Source: a virus
Strand: one strand, 5' to 3'
Virus record (IMG/VR): IMGVR_UViG_3300031608_000062
Coordinates: 1 to 20,942 of that record
Length of the DNA: 20,942 nt
The notes below the pieces were generated by a model, which saw only the letters and a list, made by a program, of their open reading frames with translations, had not been told where the DNA came from and did not search any database. This document shows, one piece after another, positions 15,001-20,942 of the stretch (its first letter is position 1; each line of letters begins with the position of its first letter). A program made the position numbers and the translations under genes.

Positions 15001-16290
15001 GTTTCGTTTCCAGTAGAAAGTCCTTATAATATAGGGTATAGGACAGGTAGTTATTATGGGAGTAACTGGACTGCTGTAACTACTCAAGAGGATACTTACG
15101 AATATAACACCGCTTACAATCAGGCCGCCAGCACAAAGAGTTATGTTCAGAAGCCTGCGACATTCAACCCAAACACGGTATTTAAAAATAAAATAGCAGC
15201 CTCGCAATCTAAAATTTCTGGAGAACCACAAGACGCTTGGAGTTCATTTTTATCTAGAGACTTTATAGAGATGTCTCTTTCTGAAGGAGCCATTACAGGG
15301 CTTGTTAATTACAAGAATAGATTGTATTGCCTACAAGAGACGGCTATTGGGTTGGTCTCCATAAACACAAGAGTTTTAATTGCAGGAGAAGGTGCGGCTG
15401 CCGATATTCAGATAGTGTCAGGTACAGGAACGGTAATTGAGAGGTATGATTACTTAAGCACCCAATATGGTAGTCAGCACTACAATAACTCTATAGTAAC
15501 CCCTACGGGATTCTACACATTAGACGTAAGTAAAGAGGAGTTACTGAAGGTTGACGGTAAGTCGATTATTCCAGTATCCCTGAAGAATTCATACAAGAGT
15601 ACCATAAAGTCGCTAGTTAGAGGAAAGAATATTCCTGTTTCTTTTAATAATAATCTAGGATCTATATCTCAAGGGTTAGCTTCTGGGTATGATCCTGAAT
15701 TTAGAGAATGTCACTACACTATAACAGACTCAGAAGGTGACTCCGCAAGCTTCGTTGTCTCTGATTTGGACGGGAAGCTAGTAACAAAACTTGAATTGAA
15801 GTCACTATTAACTCCAAACGCACTACCTTATAAGAGGTACATAAACTTCATGAATAAGTTTTACGGAGTATCTCATGAAGATATGCCTGGAGATAATGAT
15901 TCACTCCAAGTATTTAATTCTGGGGTTTACCAAGACTACTCTTTTGGTGTTGTAGTAAACGATAATCCTACTGTCAATAAAGTCTTTGATACGTCGATGG
16001 TTTTTGGTCAAGGAAGTTTAGGTTCTAGTTATTTTCCTTTAGATTTCAATAGTCACACGATGACAGACTCAAGCTCTGGTGTACCTAAAGTGGGTGTTAT
16101 CGGAAACCAAACAGTAACTGAAGGAGTCCTTAGAATGCCACTGAGAAGTGAAGGTCCTAGGCTTAGGGGTAACTGGATGAAGTACTCATTGGCTTATAAT
16201 CAATTTTTAGTTGATGGAATAATAAGCGATGATGATGATAAAAATTTTAATATATTTGCTGTAAACACTAAGTATAGAATTTCAAGATAA
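12010..16290 (+). CDS. Very large tail 'stabilization' / muzzle protein (1426 aa)
   Basis: The N-terminus (NTFSEGMVTDLDP, then YFEGINIRV and SLENVQGPKRV, residues 7-55) is the typical opening of crAss-like stabilization proteins, which are distantly related to P22 gp10. In the crAss-like virion this class forms the tail end ('muzzle') that closes the DNA channel and may contact the host. The rest is rich in beta strands with Ser/Thr/Gly/Asn loops, as expected for a propeller or prism structure, and no membrane segment is seen. Towards the C-terminus the LVNYKNRLYCLQETAIGLV region (near residues 1098-1117) recalls propeller blades. The coding sequence contains G8 at 12225-12232 and G6 near 12592, unusual in this A+T-rich DNA. 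It is by far the longest complete gene here. Confidence 0.82.
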   Translation: MAENSKPNTFSEGMVTDLDPGYQTKQSYFEGINIRVVTNGDKSFSLENVQGPKRVTVLNTLRFGTLGSTYESGGDRYVIHGAVIVDDYMITIEATLTSTSKAWKINKYLLSAPEFVAYNLWTGLGLFSDDAGELDMESIVETETIHRIYATDGLTSLKSVNVRDSLIGLSVVDFEVFKPNIMASASIVSFSDATGGLLCGAYSYVYRFYTQDQSNYTEWSPMSRTINVPVNSVIDNDSLTIRGGTGADVSSHTIGVKISGIPVNYTNIEIARIHFTSENVSSIAIIEKGEVLSSEYEFIHSGFETETMVTGGIASTLIKNDVWNVCKSLAKADNRLYASNLDVQQLSSTYKSIDDVSVLLDTFKVKAYRALWNGNGEHSGWWGQTVPGLNEHRHKTRYNLGSPVDDATTYFKFIKYNFNTSENPRYVLGTETQGFTLDGNDGFRITFQHESYPVDRTSSQASSSFGTTEKVVTNGQDRHYNVPFKVTTTDPEYLDSVKGPINPKWDHEFRSFRRGECYRFGIILIDLHGVESFVHHIGDVKMPDGNDPNNYKLDADGTGAIPNGSVNWAPFSMTHEGSWVAQKTITAHALIPRIDVRLPESVKSIISGYRIVRAELKPEDKVMITQGLASDVLKYDTTSTDSSVSGRHGVGCLPHTRLFMEDDGNGNITNIASGAASQVANHLSSGNSGMLIDTPDVTIGGMDYELTNGYEMQLGYLMMGRGLNDYGWHGIVIYDGLSSTGGEWADGVHSQHHKYSPIKLYSDFNEYTLSGYNQESVSALSDIVNAYNSTQVHQEKNDTAYIKTVVSGEVVSGSKTGFSGDFVNAAAIDGDGTPTPISSVHSLGFFGKDKLRGNDKIGSGTKLLVSMVGNWVNTGSLKSASSGNWLIPGEDKFDEDWNLVGTSSVAKTGYTRGKWIVDLVRKTNDGSGGTNFEQYGGSNAEALQNTRYIDCSTFTPVSTFVNLVSTTSITGGDTFCDIYTTLSTFKVDSTQNVPSIGVSFPVESPYNIGYRTGSYYGSNWTAVTTQEDTYEYNTAYNQAASTKSYVQKPATFNPNTVFKNKIAASQSKISGEPQDAWSSFLSRDFIEMSLSEGAITGLVNYKNRLYCLQETAIGLVSINTRVLIAGEGAAADIQIVSGTGTVIERYDYLSTQYGSQHYNNSIVTPTGFYTLDVSKEELLKVDGKSIIPVSLKNSYKSTIKSLVRGKNIPVSFNNNLGSISQGLASGYDPEFRECHYTITDSEGDSASFVVSDLDGKLVTKLELKSLLTPNALPYKRYINFMNKFYGVSHEDMPGDNDSLQVFNSGVYQDYSFGVVVNDNPTVNKVFDTSMVFGQGSLGSSYFPLDFNSHTMTDSSSGVPKVGVIGNQTVTEGVLRMPLRSEGPRLRGNWMKYSLAYNQFLVDGIISDDDDKNFNIFAVNTKYRISR
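16251..16258 (+). promoter_or_regulatory. Possible internal promoter before the ejection-protein genes
   Basis: A second perfect TATATTTG box lies in the A+T-rich last codons of the muzzle gene, 45 nt before the ATG at 16296. The distance is close to that of the box at 1154 (34 nt before its gene). It is inside coding sequence and no clear -33 element is seen, so a chance match remains possible. Confidence 0.3.
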
Positions 16291-16295
16291 TAATT

Positions 16296-16853
16296 ATGGC
16301 TACAAAACCCGTAACTTTAAGTGACGTTGATCAAGAGAGATTCAACTCCATAAGCGCTAACAACCCAGGCCTTTCGTTTGAAGAGATAATGCAATTCCTT
16401 CAGGTGGATGCCCCCGCTACAGCCGATGCTGGTGGTGGAGGGGCTAAGGCTGGTAATGTGGCTGCCATAGCTGGAACCGTCCTTTCTGTTGCTGAGAAAT
16501 ACGGAGGAGATGATAATCCTTTAAAAACCAACCGAGCCCTTAGTGGTGGGCTTAACGGTGCTGTTCAAGGTGCTGCAGCGGGAGCTAAGGTGGGTGGAGT
16601 ACCTGGCGCTATCATTGGAGGTGTAGTCATGGGTGCTATCGGTGCGTCAGAAGGTAATAAAGAGCAAAAAGCTTTCGATAAGCAAGAAAAAATAGACGAT
16701 GCCGCAGAGGTTAACTATCAAGTAACGGAAAGAAATAGGGTATCAACATTGCAGTCTAATGCTGACTATTCAAAGAAAAGCCATGAGGCTACTAAGGATC
16801 TTTATGGATTTAAAGATGTGGATAATTTCGTAACAAAATACAGCAACTCATAA
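16296..16853 (+). CDS. Glycine-zipper virion protein, possible ejection protein (185 aa)
   Basis: The central part, residues about 47-112, is Ala/Gly-rich. It contains NVAAIAGTVLSVAEKYGG and then a small-residue hydrophobic stretch (AVQGAAAGAKVGGVPGAIIG, continuing GVVMGAIGA), a glycine-zipper pattern typical of proteins that pack into membranes as oligomers. Charged helical ends flank it, with a Gly-run linker (DAGGGG) before it and a Lys/Glu-rich helix after it. It is encoded right after the muzzle protein and is coupled by TAATG to the lysozyme-containing virion protein. This suggests a small partner that forms part of a trans-envelope channel during DNA entry, analogous in role, not sequence, to the small internal proteins of P22 or T7. 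The function is inferred. Confidence 0.7.
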   Translation: MATKPVTLSDVDQERFNSISANNPGLSFEEIMQFLQVDAPATADAGGGGAKAGNVAAIAGTVLSVAEKYGGDDNPLKTNRALSGGLNGAVQGAAAGAKVGGVPGAIIGGVVMGAIGASEGNKEQKAFDKQEKIDDAAEVNYQVTERNRVSTLQSNADYSKKSHEATKDLYGFKDVDNFVTKYSNS

Positions 16854-19513
16854 TGGATAAGAAACAATTAGAAGCATATATGAATAACCCTAATGTTAAT
16901 TGGGTTTTATACAATATACTAGAAGGAGAGTCTGGGAAGATTAACGGAAATGTTAATACTGGAGGATACAATGAATCTGGAGCTAATAAGAATGGACTGC
17001 ATAGTTCCGCTTATGGATCTCAGCAGTTTATTGGAGATACCAGAAACACTATATTAAAAGACTATAAGATCGATGCTTGGGCTGATAACTTGAATGAGCA
17101 ACAGTTGGCCTCTATAGCTTTAATGCACTCCAATGGCGATCTAGACGACGTAGCGGCTGGTGATTATAGTGGATTAAACAGCACTAATTATTGGGAAGCG
17201 TTCACTAAAGACTTCACTAAGCTTACTGGAGCTAAACCAGCAGGATGGGAAAAGACATATAGCGACTTGCAATCTAATAGCGTACATGATCCTGAAGGTT
17301 CGTGGGCTAAGGTTCCTGACGCAGCTAAAGAAGGCAAGAAAGGTTTGTTTGATCGTAAATATGGCGGTAGACCTGGAGGTTTGGATGTAGAAGAAGACAC
17401 CAACCCAAAAGCTGGACCTGAAGAGGAATCAACAGCTAAACCTTATAGCCCTATGGTAGGGGATGATTATGAAGTTCCGTTAACACCACAAGAGGAGAAT
17501 CAGAATAAAGTAAACGAAGCAGCCTCACTTATAGGTAAGGCTAGAGAGTTTTATTTATCACAAAAGAATACTCCAATATCCAAAGAGGATGCCTTAATAG
17601 TTAAGAATGCTTTAGCGGAATATACTTTAGAGTTCAGTAAAACGCTACCTGATAGTGGGTGGGGTAGTAGAAATAGCAATCTAGGAGCTAAAACTGAAGG
17701 ATACCAAAAAGAGTATCACGAAGGAGTGTTAAGCCTTATGGACGAGCTAACTGAAGGGTTAGACGAAAACACGCCAGAAGGTTGGGGGCAGATTGCCGCT
17801 ATAAGACGTAAGGCTTTTGACTTCTCCTCCTCAGAGGCATTCGCTATTGAGGTTATGGGTGATGATGCTGGTGTTTATGGCTCTATGGATGGGTCCATGG
17901 AGTACATAATCAGCAATAGAAAGCAGTTTGATTGGGGTTTCGGTAGTTACCACGACGACGACAAAGCTCTTGACCACGCTAGGATACCTAAGAATATCAG
18001 ATTAGAATTAGAAAACAATGCTTACGTCAAGGAGGTTAGCGACAATGTAGATCACCCAAATGAAATTTTCGATGCAAGCGATAAAGCTGACATCTTTAAG
18101 ACTCCTGTATTTGCTTTAGACCCAACGGATGTAGCTAAATACATGGCTAAAGGCTTGCAGCAGGGTTCTGTTTACAATAAGGATCAAGGTAATGTTAGGC
18201 AGGGTATCGTAGATAAAATACGTAACCACAAATCCGAGAAGGTAGTTACTGAAACAGGGGTTGAAGACGCCCCAGAAACACCAATAACGCCATTAAGTAT
18301 AGATGTCGATGAGACTACTTCGCTTATTAAAGATAGCGTTGTAGGTTCAGACGCTATAACAACTGATGGGTTGTTAAGTCAAGGTCAAGGTGCTGAAATA
18401 GATTTAGACAACCAAAAGGTTGTGCCTCAAAAGTCTGGAGAGTCAACGACTAAAGATGTCGAGGATACTAGAGGCTCTGAGGATAAGGAATTCCAGAAGT
18501 GGATGATTGACAACCCTGATGGAAATTATGACGAATACACTAAGTACTTTGATTTAAGAGGTGATATGTCTGGCTTAGGCGAGGAATCTTTCTTAGATAA
18601 GATAGGTGGGCTATCCTCCCTTATCGGAATAGCTACTGGGGCTATGGGCTTAGGCGAGGCATTGAAAGATGTAGACATCCCTAAAGATCCCAAATTAGGT
18701 CCTGCATTCCAGCAAAGACTAGCGGAATCTAAGCGTTTAGCTCAGCAAGGATTAACACCTTCTGAATTAGCTAAAGCTCACAATGATTTGGATTCGTCTT
18801 ACGCTACAGGTATAGAGAATATAGTTCGTGGTTCGGCAGGTAACAGAGCTCAGTTTATGGCTGGACTTGGTGGGCTTGACGTTGCTAGGCAATCTGCTCT
18901 TATGGATATTGCTGTAGCAGACGCAGGAATGCAACGAGAGAACCAAGAGAAGTACGATAAGATGATGATGGTGAACGAGAAGTATGAAGCTGCTAGAACA
19001 TCTAAATATGACCAAGCTAAATACGCAACGGAATTAGCTAACAAAGAAGCTGGAGCTGCTTTAGCTGGTAGTGCCTTGTCTATGGTTAATCAAAGTATTG
19101 GCGACAGACAAGTCAATAGATATAACAAACTAAAGACAGAACAATTAATGCGAACCATGGGTTATAAGCCCGACTCTAATGGTAACTCGATAGAAAAGCC
19201 TTTAGGTGTTGATGCTAAGACGGGAGAGAAAGTTCAAACATCTTTCAATTTCCTAGAAGGTAATGCGGATTTCGTAACCAAGGGAGGTTTACTTGATGAT
19301 AACGCAAAACATAACGCTGCTCAAAGTAGTTTGCTTAACGCAGCCCCTGCAATAAATAGCATGTTCGCTCCTCCTGTCGCTCCAAAGACCCCAGAGGAAT
19401 TAGCTGAAGAGGCTGATAAGATTAACGCAGTAACAACAACAAATAGCGCTATCCAAAACATGGGAAGTGCATTGACTGGATTCGGCCAATCAACTGGTTT
19501 GATAAACTATTAA
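16853..19513 (+). CDS. Large virion (cargo) protein with N-terminal lysozyme-like domain (886 aa)
   Basis: Residues about 10-130 show a lysozyme-fold pattern. There is a likely catalytic Glu in LEGESG (E24 or E26), then SSAYGSQQFIGDT (residues 51-63), comparable to the A.GRYQ.. motif of lambda-R-type (GH104) and related lysozymes, then NEQQLASIALMHSNGDL (81-97), comparable to the QD..AL motif that follows. A Pro/Glu-rich linker comes next, a central region of unknown fold (residues about 200-430), an acidic low-complexity stretch, a hydrophobic Gly-rich segment (near residues 583-600), and a long helical C-terminal region rich in Gln, Ala and Lys (about 615-775). This plan fits a protein packed in the virion and ejected, locally cutting peptidoglycan. 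It sits between two other probable cargo proteins. Confidence 0.75.
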   Translation: MDKKQLEAYMNNPNVNWVLYNILEGESGKINGNVNTGGYNESGANKNGLHSSAYGSQQFIGDTRNTILKDYKIDAWADNLNEQQLASIALMHSNGDLDDVAAGDYSGLNSTNYWEAFTKDFTKLTGAKPAGWEKTYSDLQSNSVHDPEGSWAKVPDAAKEGKKGLFDRKYGGRPGGLDVEEDTNPKAGPEEESTAKPYSPMVGDDYEVPLTPQEENQNKVNEAASLIGKAREFYLSQKNTPISKEDALIVKNALAEYTLEFSKTLPDSGWGSRNSNLGAKTEGYQKEYHEGVLSLMDELTEGLDENTPEGWGQIAAIRRKAFDFSSSEAFAIEVMGDDAGVYGSMDGSMEYIISNRKQFDWGFGSYHDDDKALDHARIPKNIRLELENNAYVKEVSDNVDHPNEIFDASDKADIFKTPVFALDPTDVAKYMAKGLQQGSVYNKDQGNVRQGIVDKIRNHKSEKVVTETGVEDAPETPITPLSIDVDETTSLIKDSVVGSDAITTDGLLSQGQGAEIDLDNQKVVPQKSGESTTKDVEDTRGSEDKEFQKWMIDNPDGNYDEYTKYFDLRGDMSGLGEESFLDKIGGLSSLIGIATGAMGLGEALKDVDIPKDPKLGPAFQQRLAESKRLAQQGLTPSELAKAHNDLDSSYATGIENIVRGSAGNRAQFMAGLGGLDVARQSALMDIAVADAGMQRENQEKYDKMMMVNEKYEAARTSKYDQAKYATELANKEAGAALAGSALSMVNQSIGDRQVNRYNKLKTEQLMRTMGYKPDSNGNSIEKPLGVDAKTGEKVQTSFNFLEGNADFVTKGGLLDDNAKHNAAQSSLLNAAPAINSMFAPPVAPKTPEELAEEADKINAVTTTNSAIQNMGSALTGFGQSTGLINY

Positions 19514-19523
19514 AAAAAATAAC

Positions 19524-20942
19524 ATGGCTATAGATTACGGAGGAATGATGGCGTTAACTGAGGTATTTAAAGGTACATCAGAAGCTAGGAGAAATAGGAG
19601 AGTTGAAGAAGGTAATATGCGTCAGGAAATGTTACAGCAAGAAAAGCTGGATTTCCAGAACGCAGAAATGATAGGTGCAGAGCAGGCTTCAATAGAGACT
19701 TCTCGTACAGCGTACTTAGAGCAGATTCAGAAGATACCTCACATGAGAGATTATGTGAATAACTACTTTGACGAAAAGTCAATAGAATTTAAGGGTGTAA
19801 TTAAATCATTCAATGGTAGATACTCCACCGCTATGAGTAGTGGTAAAGTGTTAGACTTTAGGGATGGATTAATGAAGAACCTAAAGAAGAGCGATAAGTA
19901 TCAATCTGGCTTAGCTTCGGCTAATAATTTAGCTAATTTCGATGCACGATATAACTCTAAAGAAACACAAGATTTAATATCAGGTCTTGACGCAAAGAAT
20001 AAGCGTAAGTTTTTGGCTGGAGAGATAGAATCATTTCAGTTAGGACCTTTAAGGGCTAAGTATAGCGAGGTTGACGCAGCCGACTATTACGAAGGAGAGC
20101 GTCCTAATTTCGATAAAATATTTAGTAGCGAGTACTCTTCTATTGTTCATAATTGGGCTGTAGAAAAAGGTGATCCAAATCAAGAAAAGTTAGCGGCTCT
20201 CGCCGAAGATACATTCCCTGGAGATCCAAACGCTAAAGATAAATACCTTAAGTCATGGGCTAGAGGTGATATGGGTATGAATGGTGGTTATGATCAGAAA
20301 ATGATTGGTACTAAAGAGGCTGATCCTGTTGCTTCTGCTTCTAGGTTCCGTGACGTATTCAACCAGAAAGCTAGAGGCGGTAACGCAAACGCTATGGGAA
20401 TGCTTGCTCATATAGCAGGTCAACCCGTACTAAATACTTTCGGTGTTAAGCTTGGAGGTCCTGCTCAAAAAGGTAGGGTTAAGATTGGTGGTTATCAAGT
20501 CTTTACTGACGCCCCTACAGCTGTACTTAAGGTTGTTCAAAAACAATTCGGAGGTTCAATGAAGGATAACAGTGATGGTACTTTTGATTTCGAACATGTC
20601 AAGGGTGCGTTTGATGCTGATGGAGTTTACATGGACGATAGTGACGGACAAGACTTTCATAGTAACATGACTTACGCTGGAGCTCACATGGTTTCTAAGG
20701 CTACGTTTAGATTCCCTGACGGTAAGGGTGGATACGGCTTGAAAGAGCAAATAATGGGAGTTTCTGATGATAGAGATTTAGCCGCTTCAATCGCAAAAGA
20801 ATGGGGAATCAAGCAGGAAGATATTACTTACGTTCCTACAATGGTTGCTACATTTGATCATGATGGTAAATTCGGTTTAGGATTTGACGATATGAGATTT
20901 TGGGATAAGCAAGTTATGGTTGAGATGGATCCTACGGGAATC
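19524..20942 (+). CDS. Long helical virion (cargo) protein, cut by the right edge (473 aa visible)
   Basis: The frame from ATG 19524 is open for 473 codons to the last base without a stop; the gene continues outside the window. The start follows an A8 tract (TTAAAAAAAATAACATGG) 10 nt after the previous stop, and no upstream in-frame ATG competes. Residues about 18-75 are a Gln/Glu/Arg/Met-rich helix likely to form a coiled coil (EARRNRRVEEGNMRQEML). The next 150 residues are also helical and charged. The last visible 150 residues are Gly/Asp-rich with short strands (GGYQVFTDAP, FRFPDGKGG). There is no signal peptide. Position after the lysozyme-containing protein suggests another internal/ejected protein or the first part of a tail-spike-type protein; the former fits the helical composition better. 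Confidence 0.75.
   Translation, partial: MAIDYGGMMALTEVFKGTSEARRNRRVEEGNMRQEMLQQEKLDFQNAEMIGAEQASIETSRTAYLEQIQKIPHMRDYVNNYFDEKSIEFKGVIKSFNGRYSTAMSSGKVLDFRDGLMKNLKKSDKYQSGLASANNLANFDARYNSKETQDLISGLDAKNKRKFLAGEIESFQLGPLRAKYSEVDAADYYEGERPNFDKIFSSEYSSIVHNWAVEKGDPNQEKLAALAEDTFPGDPNAKDKYLKSWARGDMGMNGGYDQKMIGTKEADPVASASRFRDVFNQKARGGNANAMGMLAHIAGQPVLNTFGVKLGGPAQKGRVKIGGYQVFTDAPTAVLKVVQKQFGGSMKDNSDGTFDFEHVKGAFDADGVYMDDSDGQDFHSNMTYAGAHMVSKATFRFPDGKGGYGLKEQIMGVSDDRDLAASIAKEWGIKQEDITYVPTMVATFDHDGKFGLGFDDMRFWDKQVMVEMDPTGI

Noticed and set aside
1-20942. CRISPR arrays, insertion sequences, integrase or attachment sites
   Set aside because: No regularly spaced repeats, transposase or recombinase motifs, or paired direct repeats near a tRNA were seen anywhere in the window.

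Overview
This window reads as the start of the structural (late) cassette of a tailed, podovirus-type bacteriophage that infects a Bacteroidota host. It is most like the crAss-like phages (order Crassvirales). The evidence is the gene order (large terminase, portal, acidic head protein, a 490-residue major capsid protein of crAss type, several short connector or ring proteins, an IHF/HU-like protein, a very large 'stabilization' protein, then long helical virion proteins). Supporting signs are A+T-rich DNA, A-rich start regions with few strong Shine-Dalgarno sites, and a perfect Bacteroidota -7 box (TAnnTTTG) in front of the rightward operon. There are no cellular housekeeping genes, insertion sequences, CRISPR arrays or convincing tRNAs. 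The flavobacterial-type host is an inference from composition and promoter, not a direct observation.

Layout. Positions 1-1000 hold small leftward genes: a partial gene running off the left edge, a 126-residue acidic soluble protein, and a 98-residue protein with one C-terminal hydrophobic segment. A divergent control region (998-1187) separates them from the rightward late genes. The late operon opens with an extremely basic 88-residue Lys/Thr repeat protein and, 13 nt later, an extremely acidic 107-residue protein. Next come a 178-residue possible small terminase, the large terminase, the portal, an acidic scaffold-like protein and the major capsid protein, which ends at a strong TTCG-loop terminator. 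After it come a 219-residue unknown, two connector (ring) proteins separated by a second terminator-like hairpin, the IHF-like protein, a third T7 gp11-like ring protein, and the 1426-residue muzzle/stabilization protein. The last block is a glycine-zipper protein, an 886-residue virion protein with an N-terminal lysozyme-like domain, and a long helical protein cut by the right edge (open for 473 codons from 19524).

How the genes work together. Terminase, portal, scaffold and capsid protein build and fill the head. The ring proteins and the muzzle protein extend and seal the short tail. The last three proteins are likely carried in the virion and released on entry, with the lysozyme-like domain opening the peptidoglycan. 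Six junctions are TAATG stop/start overlaps, so translation is strongly coupled. Terminators after the capsid gene and after the first ring gene probably lower expression of downstream genes relative to the capsid. TAA, TAG and TGA all end genes here, so no stop codon appears to be recoded.

Most worth a second look: the adjacent +24/-21 charge pair at the head of the operon, the 75-bp terminator-bearing segment flanked by ATGACT that interrupts the coupled ring genes, the G8 tract early in the muzzle gene, and the triple Asp-Trp motif in the scaffold candidate.
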